DNA of 64,000 bases, taken from NCBI GenBank assembly GCA_020630595.1, contig JAHDBC010000003.1, positions 81,205 through 145,204 on the forward strand, written 5' to 3'. Position numbers and translations under genes: made by a program. Every line of letters starts with the position of its first letter. Within the stretch, counting starts at the first letter, position 1. This document shows, piece by piece, positions 9,801 through 16,886 of this stretch. The notes under the pieces were generated by a model. The model did not search any database and was not told the origin of the DNA. It was given only the letters and a program-made list of their open reading frames with translations. This DNA comes from Planktomarina sp. GTDB taxonomy: Bacteria; Pseudomonadota; Alphaproteobacteria; Rhodobacterales; Rhodobacteraceae.

Positions 9801-10416
9801 AATCACGCTGGACACATCGATCCCGGCTGCACCGCAGATTTCCCAAGTTGGGACGGTCAACGGACAAGACACCGGCAGCGTCAACCTGGCTGTTGGCGAA
9901 GGCAACTATCAGATCCACGCGATTTCTGGTGACGGGTCGTCGTCAAGTGCAGTCGCAAGCGATGTATATCAGTTGTCTGGTTCGGGCGAATTGTACTTTG
10001 ATTTTGTCAACAACGTCCCTGCGGGCAACGATCTGATCGTTCAGTTGAATGACGATGCGGGCAATTCGACATCGACCTTGTTCGTTCTGGACGAACCATC
10101 AGACAATGGTTCGCAAGCATTCCCAATGGTTTCCATGGGTGATGCAGGCTACGCGGATTTCAACATTCAGGCGGTCGATCTGTTGAATGGTGACTTTGCA
10201 GAGATGACGATCACAGCCGAACAGCTGGAAAACCTGTCTGAAATGTCAGACAGCCTGCTGATCCGCGGTGGGTCCGATGATACCGTGACGGCGATTGGGG
10301 CGGTTGCCACCAATGAAACGCGCGAAATCGATGGCGAAGTCTATGACATCTACACGATGGGCGACAACGGCGCGTATCTGATCGTTGATCAAGACGTGAA
10401 TATCGTGACATCATAA
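6883..10416 (+). CDS. BapA-type secreted adhesin with eight Ig-like repeats
   Basis: 1177-aa acidic, Cys-poor protein, probably a biofilm adhesin exported by the type I system encoded next to it. Residues 1-120 match the BapA/Bap prefix domain (AVDYVVRDASGRLFRGSL). Residues 150-193 form a Gly/Ala-rich hydrophobic stretch. Eight repeats of about 97 residues follow (about 200-990), each with the pattern E-x-x-x-G-[VI]-x-x-x-G-x-x-x-P-G near its start, DG-[ST]-[WYF] in the middle and D-x-x-G-N near its end, as in bacterial Ig-like modules. The last 180 residues lack repeats and should hold the C-terminal secretion signal. I prefer the ATG at 6883; an in-frame GTG at 6871 is possible. There is no Sec signal peptide and no RTX nonapeptide. 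Confidence 0.85.
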   Translation: MQAVDYVVRDASGRLFRGSLETQAETLVLKVADYSAVSLNLDRDMVHSYSRVGDNLIIKLEDGREIVLENAFVAQTQGTQLYFSSGGEIYEISFSEAWGRTNYAHYGQTEATSGLIFTDGAQLSTTLTGATTDVGYAVSTASQVETTMAAAPIFVGGGLGGAGAVAAGVAGVGVLAGAGGGGGAAIAAVAVLASDGGINIVSAGGGDDRVINGQELAAGPVVTGQTYPDSLVTVTLAGVTLTTTSGADGSYTVAFSASQLGITDVTTQIVSASVVAPDGDTETAQADVLIDPTTAVTIANTIVENDGIILASETPDGIVVTGTAEPGANVVVTLQGTNRTVTAGADGSYSVTFNGVVAADINDQMVDITAESTDLYGNTATTTQPVRIDTVLNVTIDPIQAMDNVINRTEAQNGVTFTGTVDPGSSVTVEMNGVTVNAVVAADGTWTAQFPGSGIPAADVELTLFAHASDPLGNATTTSHVVVVDNLGMVEIDPSPLEIDDVVNATEQGDGVVVTGTTTPGSSVVVHFHTFTGNATVDAAGNWTVTVPAANIDLGTYDVTISATATTESGNVSTDTETVRIDTEVLNLALDGNAVSGDNFINSSEQAAGVTLSGTVEAGSTVNVTLGSVTKGASVDANGIWSVTFNPSDVPTGDYQTTMTAVAVDLAGNTHTITQTVQVDTVATNLTLSAVPIAGDGIVNGSEAGDGLEISGQADPGVEITVTLGGVTYTTTATPDGTWTVYFSPDDIGDGEFTVPLVVQTTDAAGNVTTDTTDVGVDTGVSGVSIPEGDIGGDGVISADEIAAGVVLTGNGEPGATVVLAVGNQEFTGVVGPDGTFAILIDPSAFPSGPNVDISITATITDTAGNVNVSVLSANVDTEVSNFAVTADPMDGHTVLNSIVAQSGIMVGGTVEAGATVSIDFAGTVKSVVAGPDGTWSIVFAGSEVPVVENETFNLVITATDTAGNVAVDNSVTITLDTSIPAAPQISQVGTVNGQDTGSVNLAVGEGNYQIHAISGDGSSSSAVASDVYQLSGSGELYFDFVNNVPAGNDLIVQLNDDAGNSTSTLFVLDEPSDNGSQAFPMVSMGDAGYADFNIQAVDLLNGDFAEMTITAEQLENLSEMSDSLLIRGGSDDTVTAIGAVATNETREIDGEVYDIYTMGDNGAYLIVDQDVNIVTS

Positions 10417-10425
10417 ATCTCCCAG

Positions 10426-10470
10426 CCGTCCGGGGGCCAAAACCACCCATCAGAGGTGGGCCCCGGGCGG
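10426..10470 (+). other. Large hairpin between the adhesin and exporter genes
   Basis: A GC-rich outer stem (CCGTCCGGGG with CCCCGGGCGG) encloses an inner stem ACCACC/GGTGG. It is followed by an A-rich stretch, not a U-run, so it is probably a processing or attenuation hairpin that lets the adhesin be expressed above the exporter genes. Confidence 0.55.
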
Positions 10471-10497
10471 AAAAAACAAAAATAAACGAGGCGGGTT

Positions 10498-11823
10498 ATG
10501 GAGAACCATCGGGTGTGGGCCAAACGGTCCACCACGGGCATCTTATTGGGGGCTTTTGCACTTTCTGGTTGCATGTTCGGTGGCGGACAAGCTGCTAAAG
10601 ATGTTGAAGCCACCCGCAATCAACCCGCACTGGCGCAGATCGACGCAGCAAAAGAACTGAACGGCCAGTCATCCGAATTGATCACGACCCTTTTGAACAG
10701 ATCCAGTGTGATCCCTCAGGGGTCATCCTTTGCAACAGTCACGAATGCTGTGCTTGCGTCCAACGCGCGGACGGCCGAATCCGATCTTCGGGCAGCCAGA
10801 CTGCGGGCGCAGGCCAAATCGACCAATTGGCTGCCGTCCATCGGGCCGGTCGTTTCGTTGACATCCCTTGGGGATATCGTCGCACAGCTGGTGATTGAAC
10901 AGGTGTTGTTCGACAATGGCCGCGCCAAGGCGGAACGGGCGTTTGCAGCCCATGATGTCGAAGTCGCGGCGGTAGGATTGTCACAAGACACCAACGCACG
11001 TGCTGCGACCGCGCTTGATCTGTACATTCAGGCGCAGCGTGCCCGTGCCGAGGCGGAAGTTGCGGAAAAAGCACGCGCACGGATGTCAGAATTTGTGCAT
11101 ATCATCGAACGCCGTGTGAATGGTGGCGTTTCGAACATGGCCGACCTTAGCGTCGCCCGGTCCAAAATTCAGGAACTGAATGCTGATCATGCCCGCGCCC
11201 GTGAGGCAGAGGCCACGAGTCTGGCTGAACTGGAAGCCATGGCAAACCTGCCGCTGGGGACAGTCAGCGGTTTGACGTCAATCAACACGGGGTCACAGGG
11301 TCTGTTTCCGCTAAACGTCTTGAAGGCCCGCGCCGAAGGAAACCGCACAGTCGCACAGGCACGCGTCAGCCGGGCTGATCTTTTGCCGGGTGTGGTCGCA
11401 GGCGGCACCTTGGGGGATGGTGGATTGGACGTGGGCGTTCAGGTGTCTGGCGATCAACTGATCAACCTTGGAACCGGATCCGCACTTGAGGCCATTCAGG
11501 CAAGCCAGGATTCCGCCCGCCGTGGCGTTGTTCAGGCCGAAGAAGACAACCGCCGCGTCGTCCGCCGTTTGGAACAAAAACGCATCGCATTGGAACGGCA
11601 GCAAGCCGAAAGCGCCGCCCTTGTTGCAGAAGCACGCCGCACCTACGAACTTTTCTTCAGCCAGTTTCAGAATTCAGGACGCCCGATCATGGACGTCGTG
11701 AACATCTATGAAAACGCCATGCGCCTTGAACGGGATTCTGTGCGTTTGAAGTATGAATTGGCACAAATTCAAGTCGAAATCGCCAGCCTGTATGGCACGT
11801 TAGTCAGTGGGGGGGACGTATGA
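10498..11823 (+). CDS. TolC-family outer-membrane lipoprotein of a type I secretion system
   Basis: Outer-membrane channel subunit, 441 aa. The N-terminus has a lipoprotein signal ending in the lipobox LSGC (Cys about residue 22), as in NodT/OprM-type members; classical TolC has a non-lipidated signal. The body is rich in Ala/Gln/Glu/Arg helices with two OEP repeats (about 60-240 and 265-435; ARAEAEVAEKARARMSEFVH, SRADLLPGVVAGG). GAGG stands 7 nt before the ATG at 10498. The stop overlaps the next start by 4 bp (ATGA). Its position between the adhesin and the ABC/HlyD genes identifies it as the third component of that exporter. Confidence 0.87.
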   Translation: MENHRVWAKRSTTGILLGAFALSGCMFGGGQAAKDVEATRNQPALAQIDAAKELNGQSSELITTLLNRSSVIPQGSSFATVTNAVLASNARTAESDLRAARLRAQAKSTNWLPSIGPVVSLTSLGDIVAQLVIEQVLFDNGRAKAERAFAAHDVEVAAVGLSQDTNARAATALDLYIQAQRARAEAEVAEKARARMSEFVHIIERRVNGGVSNMADLSVARSKIQELNADHARAREAEATSLAELEAMANLPLGTVSGLTSINTGSQGLFPLNVLKARAEGNRTVAQARVSRADLLPGVVAGGTLGDGGLDVGVQVSGDQLINLGTGSALEAIQASQDSARRGVVQAEEDNRRVVRRLEQKRIALERQQAESAALVAEARRTYELFFSQFQNSGRPIMDVVNIYENAMRLERDSVRLKYELAQIQVEIASLYGTLVSGGDV

Positions 11824-14051
11824 ACCATCAATCCAATCAAAAGGTTGTTTCCCTGACTGCGGGTGCCCCTGTGTTGGGTGTTGTTTCGGGTGCCCCAAAG
11901 GTGGAAAGCCCTGAAGCCCCGTTGGCAAAAATCAATCAGGTGCTGGAACAAAACAACAGTTTGATCCAGGCCTATGCAGCCGCGCTGGGCAAACCAGCGC
12001 TGCGCCTTGATGTTCTGGAAGCAATCCAGAGCAAGGACCCCAAGGCCAATGGCGAAGGCCGGGACGCATCCCCCGATGCCTTTGCCGCCGGCTTGGAAAC
12101 GGCTGGTCTGGCCGCAACGGTTCAAAAGACAAAGCTGAAAAAAGCCCCGTGGCCCGCACTTGCCGTAATGGACACGGGTCAGGTGGTTTTCGTGCACCGT
12201 GCGGAAAAAGGCGGCGTTGTTCTGTTCGATCTGAACGCAACCGACCGCGAAATGTTCGTCGCAGAAAAAGACTTTGCCCCGTATTTCGCAGGACAGGTGA
12301 TCAAGGCCGAAGCAACGCTGGACAGCCTGCGCGACACGCATATCGACAAACAGAAAAAGGGCCATTGGTTCTGGTCTGAATTCTTTAAGTACAAAGTGCT
12401 GTTGGGCGACATCATGGTGGGGTCCTTGGTGGCCAACATGTTGGCTGTCGCCGTGGCCTTGTTCAGCCTTCAGGTTTATGACCGTGTTATCCCCCACGAA
12501 AGCACGGCGACCCTTTGGGTGCTCGCAATTGGTGCCTTTGTTGCCATCGGGCTAGAGGCACTTTTGAAAATTTCCCGTGCGCGTCTGATGGATGGCGCTG
12601 GCCGTCGTATGGAACTGGCGACGCAAGACATTTTGATGAACCGGCTATTGGGCATGCGGTCTGACAAGCGCCCAATGGGGGCATCCGGGACATTTGCAGC
12701 GATGCGCGAATTTGGTGCGGTGCGCGAATTCTTTACGGCATCGGCGGTTGGATCGGTGATGGATATTCCCTTTATCATCCTGTTCCTGTTCCTTGTCGCG
12801 TCGATCGGCGGGCCCGTTGTTTGGGTTTTGGTGGCGGGTGGGGTTCTGATGATCCTTCCCGGTTTCCTGATGCAGCGCAAAATGGTGGCGCTGACCCGCG
12901 AAGCCCAAGGTGCCAGCGCCAAATCCGGGCGCGTCCTGCAAGAAGTGATCTTTGAACTGGACACAGTCAAATCCCAGCGCGGCGAAGCCCGGTTTAAACG
13001 GTTGTGGCGTGAACTGAACGGTCTGTCCGCGGTCACATCTGGTGAACAACGTCAGCTGGCGTCGAACCTGACATTCTGGTCACAGGGTGTGCAGCAGGCG
13101 ACTTATGTTGGCGCGGTTATTGCGGGTGCATTCCTTGTGTTCGCAGGTCAGATGACCGTCGGTTCGATCATTGCCATTGGCATTTTGACGGGGCGAACCC
13201 TTGGGCCGCTGACACAGTTGTCGGGCACGCTGGCGCGTTGGTCGAATGTGAAGACCGCGCTAGAGGGGCTGGATGCCGTTGAACAGGCACCCCAGGACGT
13301 CGAAGATCATCGGACCTATCTGCGCCGCGAAGCGATCGAAGGGCGGTTTGAATTGCGCGAACTGGGGTATCGCTATGACGAAGATTCCCCGCCGTGTGTG
13401 GATGTTCCGCAGGTTGTTTTGGCACCCGGTGAACGCGCTGCGGTATTGGGTATGAACGGATCCGGCAAATCCACTTTGCTGAAAATGATGGCAGGATTGT
13501 ATCAGCCCACCAAGGGCCGGGTGCTGCTGGATGGTGTTGATCTGGCGCAGCTGGATCCGCGCGATGTGCGCCGGTCTGTCGGGTATTTGTCGCAGGATGT
13601 GCGGCTGTTTGCCGGTACATTGCGCGACAACCTGAACCTGAATGGGATGGAAGTTGACGACAGCCGAATGTTGGCCGCGCTTGATTTTGCGGGGCTGGGT
13701 CAATTTGTCCGCGGTCACCACAAAGGTTTGGATATGGAAATCCGCGACGGTGGCGAAGGCCTTTCAGTGGGGCAGCGTCAATCGCTGGGCTGGGCCCGTT
13801 TGTGGTTGCAGGATCCAAAGGTTGTGTTGCTGGATGAACCAACGGCGGCTTTGGATCAAACACTGGAAGCCGCGTTGATCAGCCGCCTGGAAACGTGGTT
13901 GGATGGTCGAACCGCATTGATCGCCACCCACCGTGTGCCGATCCTGTCTTTGACAGAACGGACCTTCATTTTGCAAAATGGCCGACTGGCTGTTGATGGG
14001 CCGCGTGACGCGGTCATTGCCCACCTGACCAAGAAAAAGGAAACCGGATAA
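11820..14051 (+). CDS. Type I secretion ABC permease/ATPase (LapB-like)
   Basis: 743-aa inner-membrane exporter that binds substrate and hydrolyses ATP. Residues 1-165 form a C39-peptidase-like domain without the catalytic Cys, as in exporters of RTX and Bap/LapA proteins. A six-helix transmembrane domain (about 185-480) precedes the ATPase domain with Walker A GMNGSGKST, signature LSVGQRQS and Walker B VVLLDEPTAALD. Four-base overlaps or adjacent start/stop codons link it to both neighbours, so OMP, ABC and adaptor genes are one coupled unit. The adjacent adhesin is the most likely substrate; the RTX proteins in this window are alternatives. Confidence 0.92.
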   Translation: MNHQSNQKVVSLTAGAPVLGVVSGAPKVESPEAPLAKINQVLEQNNSLIQAYAAALGKPALRLDVLEAIQSKDPKANGEGRDASPDAFAAGLETAGLAATVQKTKLKKAPWPALAVMDTGQVVFVHRAEKGGVVLFDLNATDREMFVAEKDFAPYFAGQVIKAEATLDSLRDTHIDKQKKGHWFWSEFFKYKVLLGDIMVGSLVANMLAVAVALFSLQVYDRVIPHESTATLWVLAIGAFVAIGLEALLKISRARLMDGAGRRMELATQDILMNRLLGMRSDKRPMGASGTFAAMREFGAVREFFTASAVGSVMDIPFIILFLFLVASIGGPVVWVLVAGGVLMILPGFLMQRKMVALTREAQGASAKSGRVLQEVIFELDTVKSQRGEARFKRLWRELNGLSAVTSGEQRQLASNLTFWSQGVQQATYVGAVIAGAFLVFAGQMTVGSIIAIGILTGRTLGPLTQLSGTLARWSNVKTALEGLDAVEQAPQDVEDHRTYLRREAIEGRFELRELGYRYDEDSPPCVDVPQVVLAPGERAAVLGMNGSGKSTLLKMMAGLYQPTKGRVLLDGVDLAQLDPRDVRRSVGYLSQDVRLFAGTLRDNLNLNGMEVDDSRMLAALDFAGLGQFVRGHHKGLDMEIRDGGEGLSVGQRQSLGWARLWLQDPKVVLLDEPTAALDQTLEAALISRLETWLDGRTALIATHRVPILSLTERTFILQNGRLAVDGPRDAVIAHLTKKKETG

Positions 14052-15226
14052 TGGCCACGACGACTGTTGACGCATCCTTTGAACGTGCCCTTCATCGCCC
14101 CAGTGCGACGATCTGGTTGGTGACACTTAGCGTGGTGGCATTTTTGGTGTGGGCGGCCTTTGCATGGGTTGATGAAATCGTGCGGGCCGAAGGCGAAATT
14201 GTCAGCCAGTCACGTCCGCAAATCATCCAAAACCTGGAAGGCGGTATTCTGGCTGAATTGATGGTTTCCGAAGGCGACATTGTGCAGCCCGGTGATGTGT
14301 TGGCCCGCCTGTACGCGACCAAATTTCAAACCCAGGTGGATGATCTGGCCGAACAGATCGCCGCGCTTGATATCCGCCGGTTGCGGTTAGAGGCGGAAAT
14401 GGCCGGTTTCTTTGAATTCACTGTGCCAGACACCTTGGCGATTGGGAACGAAAGCATCGTCACATCCGAACAGAATCTTCTGAACGCACGCCAAACGGAT
14501 TTTCGCAGCCGTGCCGAAGGCGCACGTGCCGTGATGGAACAGGCAAATACTGAACTTAGCCTTTTGGAAAACATGTTGGCTGAAAAGATCGTTGCGCTGA
14601 TCGAAGTGACACGCGCGCGCAAATCGAAATCTGATGCCGAAGCGCGCTATAACGAAATCGTAACCCAGATGGAGCTGGACCGGGCATCGTCATATTCCGA
14701 CACGTTGAAAGAATTGGGTACCCTGCGCCAGAACCTGAAAATTGCACAAGACCAATTGGACCGGACGACATTGGTGTCCCCAATGCGTGGGATCGTAAAC
14801 AATATGTCCGTGACAACCATTGGTGGGGTTGTTCGCCCGGGGGAAGAGATTTTCCAGATCATTCCATTGGATGATGAACTGTTTGTCGAAGCCAAAGTTG
14901 CACCGGAAAACATCGCCAACATCCAACCCGGTCAGCAAGCCACAGTGAAACTGACGGCCTATGACTATACCATCTATGGCAGTCTGAAAGGCGAAGTGCA
15001 GTTCATTTCTGCGGATACGTTCAAGGATGAACGGTATCAGGACAGCCAGCCGCATTACCGGGTAACCCTGCGCGTTGACACGGCAAACCTGTCAGAACGT
15101 CAGGCCAATCTGGAAATTCGCCCTGGCATGTTAACGGAAGTGGAACTGCAAACCGGTGGCAAGACAATCCTGAATTACCTGATGCGCCCCTTGTACAAAT
15201 CGCAAGAAGCGTTCCGCGAACCATAG
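14051..15226 (+). CDS. HlyD-family periplasmic adaptor of type I secretion
   Basis: 391-aa membrane-fusion protein that joins the ABC exporter to the outer-membrane channel. It has one transmembrane helix (about residues 19-38), then the biotinyl-lipoyl-like half motif (EGEIVSQSRPQIIQNLEGGI), a long coiled-coil (about 95-215) and the C-terminal beta-barrel part (IRPGMLTEVELQTGGKTIL), ending with the HlyD-type tail LMRPLYKSQEAFREP. It starts at TAATG overlapping the ATPase stop. Its final 52 bp overlap the convergent glycosyltransferase gene. Confidence 0.92.
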   Translation: MATTTVDASFERALHRPSATIWLVTLSVVAFLVWAAFAWVDEIVRAEGEIVSQSRPQIIQNLEGGILAELMVSEGDIVQPGDVLARLYATKFQTQVDDLAEQIAALDIRRLRLEAEMAGFFEFTVPDTLAIGNESIVTSEQNLLNARQTDFRSRAEGARAVMEQANTELSLLENMLAEKIVALIEVTRARKSKSDAEARYNEIVTQMELDRASSYSDTLKELGTLRQNLKIAQDQLDRTTLVSPMRGIVNNMSVTTIGGVVRPGEEIFQIIPLDDELFVEAKVAPENIANIQPGQQATVKLTAYDYTIYGSLKGEVQFISADTFKDERYQDSQPHYRVTLRVDTANLSERQANLEIRPGMLTEVELQTGGKTILNYLMRPLYKSQEAFREP

Positions 15227-16137
15227 TCGGCCGGGCCACGCGTTTGGCCCCACCCCAAAAACAGCGAGATGCGCAACGCGCATTGACCGAACGCGGTTTG
15301 CCGATGGACTGGCAGCGGGTGCCAAGGCATCAGGCGGCTGGTTCGAAGGATCCGAAACCGTGTGCTTAAGGCGCGGTTGACTGGGGTCAACAAGGCTGCG
15401 TTTCGATCCAGCGCGTCATGATGCGCTTCCAATACACGTGCAAATGTTCGGTTTTGAACCCGTCTGAAACGGTTGATCCACGCGGCAAAACCCTGTGCGG
15501 CGCCGACCTGATTGTTCTTATGCTGACGATAAAAGATGTAAGGCGTTGGATCGAAAACGACCGTTCCGCCCGCGCCCGTAATCAACTGATAGCTCCACCA
15601 GTCGTGAAACACGATCCCGTGGGGGTCGCTGGCATTCAGCAAGTCGATGGCATCCCTATTCAAGACGGTCGCATTTCCCGATGCAACATTTTGAACCAAG
15701 GCATTTGCGAACGTGCATCCGTATCCCGGCGCAGTTGTGCGGCCTGTCGGTGTCAGGTGTTCATCGCAAATTGTGCGGGTCCCGCAATACAGCGCCGGTC
15801 CGCGGATCCCATTAAGCTGGTTCAGCGCGGCAGCCAATTTTTCGGGGTGCCAAACGTCATCTTGATCGCTGAACGCCACGTGGGTCGCCATCGTGGGCAC
15901 TTGGCGCAGACCGTGAAGGAAATTTGCAGCCAAACCGCGCTGTGGCCCTGCGACCCAATGCACTTTTCCCGGGTGCTGGGCTGAAAATCGCGCGACGATA
16001 TCGGGTGTTGCGTCTGTGGACCCGTCATCTGTGACAATCAACACCCAGTCGTCTGTTGTTTGCGATGCAATCGACCGAAGTTGTTCTGCCAGGAACGCCC
16101 CGCCGTTCAGCGTCGCAAGCACAATGCCAACCGTCAT
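15175..16137 (-). CDS. Family 2 glycosyltransferase
   Basis: 320-aa GT-A fold transferase. The N-terminus VGIVLATLNGGAFLAEQLRS, the DDGSTDAT motif and the metal-binding FSDQDDVWHPEKL identify a rhamnosyl-type GT2. It shares this DQDDVWHP block with the N-terminal half of the fused transferase upstream. The start overlaps the sulfotransferase stop by 4 bp. It is the last gene of the minus-strand polysaccharide operon, and its 3' 52 bp overlap the end of the convergent HlyD gene. The C-terminus beyond about residue 270 is less convincing than the catalytic part. Confidence 0.87.
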   Translation of the reverse strand: MTVGIVLATLNGGAFLAEQLRSIASQTTDDWVLIVTDDGSTDATPDIVARFSAQHPGKVHWVAGPQRGLAANFLHGLRQVPTMATHVAFSDQDDVWHPEKLAAALNQLNGIRGPALYCGTRTICDEHLTPTGRTTAPGYGCTFANALVQNVASGNATVLNRDAIDLLNASDPHGIVFHDWWSYQLITGAGGTVVFDPTPYIFYRQHKNNQVGAAQGFAAWINRFRRVQNRTFARVLEAHHDALDRNAALLTPVNRALSTRFRILRTSRLMPWHPLPVHRQTAFGQCALRISLFLGWGQTRGPADYGSRNASCDLYKGRIR

Positions 16138-16886
16138 ATCAAGACACCAAACTGTTCCCGAACATCTTGGGCTTCGGCCTGAAAAACAGATCGTATGTGG
16201 GTTTTGAACATATCGGTCGGGCAGGCATTCACGGGTGGGTGGTCAACAGGGTCATCGCCTGTTGCTAGCGCAGACTGCAGGGCCATTGATTGGGCCAGTG
16301 GCATCGACCGATTGCAACGCCACTTCGGAACGGTCCAATCAATGTCATCCAGTTGGGGGCACAATGCCAAAAGAGTGGATCGGATGTTCCTGTGCGTTTG
16401 CACCGTCATCTGATCTTTTCCCACCACGCTTTGCCAAGCACACAAAAACGCCCCCGGTCGAATCTTGCTGCGCCGCTGACGGATGAAATCCAGAAAACCG
16501 GGTGGATGGGGTTGGGTAACGTCGTGTTGGCGCAGGGTTTGTGAATAGTCGGCAATCAGCCAATCTTCGAACGGTCGAAGAAACGCGACAACCTGTAAAT
16601 CAATCTCCGCATCCGCGCACAAACGAACAAGCCGCTGTCCCCGTCTGGCAGCGGAAAACAGATTTTCGTGGGACAATATCACCGTATCAAACCCGCTGAA
16701 TGATTGTTCGATCCAATGTCGCGACACATGATCGATGGTATTCGCGTTCCCGGGATGCCCTTTTTGCAAATGGGGGTAGTTCACGCCAACAGATCGAAGC
16801 GAACGCTGGTTTTGCAACATGACCCGCTGCAAATATGTTGACCCACATTTTGGGGCCCCGATGTGCAAAACAATTTTTCGGTTCAT
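16134..16886 (-). CDS. Sulfotransferase-like protein
   Basis: 250-aa cytoplasmic protein. The N-terminus VLHIGAPKCGSTYLQ is the 5'-phosphosulfate loop that binds PAPS in sulfotransferases. An ILSHENLF segment and a FLRPFEDWLIADYSQ segment correspond to the 3'-phosphate binding region. Together with adjacent glycosyltransferases and export genes it suggests sulfation of the exported polysaccharide (inference). ATGA overlaps couple it to both neighbours. Confidence 0.75.
   Translation of the reverse strand: MNRKIVLHIGAPKCGSTYLQRVMLQNQRSLRSVGVNYPHLQKGHPGNANTIDHVSRHWIEQSFSGFDTVILSHENLFSAARRGQRLVRLCADAEIDLQVVAFLRPFEDWLIADYSQTLRQHDVTQPHPPGFLDFIRQRRSKIRPGAFLCAWQSVVGKDQMTVQTHRNIRSTLLALCPQLDDIDWTVPKWRCNRSMPLAQSMALQSALATGDDPVDHPPVNACPTDMFKTHIRSVFQAEAQDVREQFGVLI

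Noticed and set aside
10426..10470. Rho-independent terminator after the adhesin gene
   Set aside because: The hairpin is strong but is followed by an A-rich stretch rather than a U-run on the coding strand, so I call it only a hairpin.
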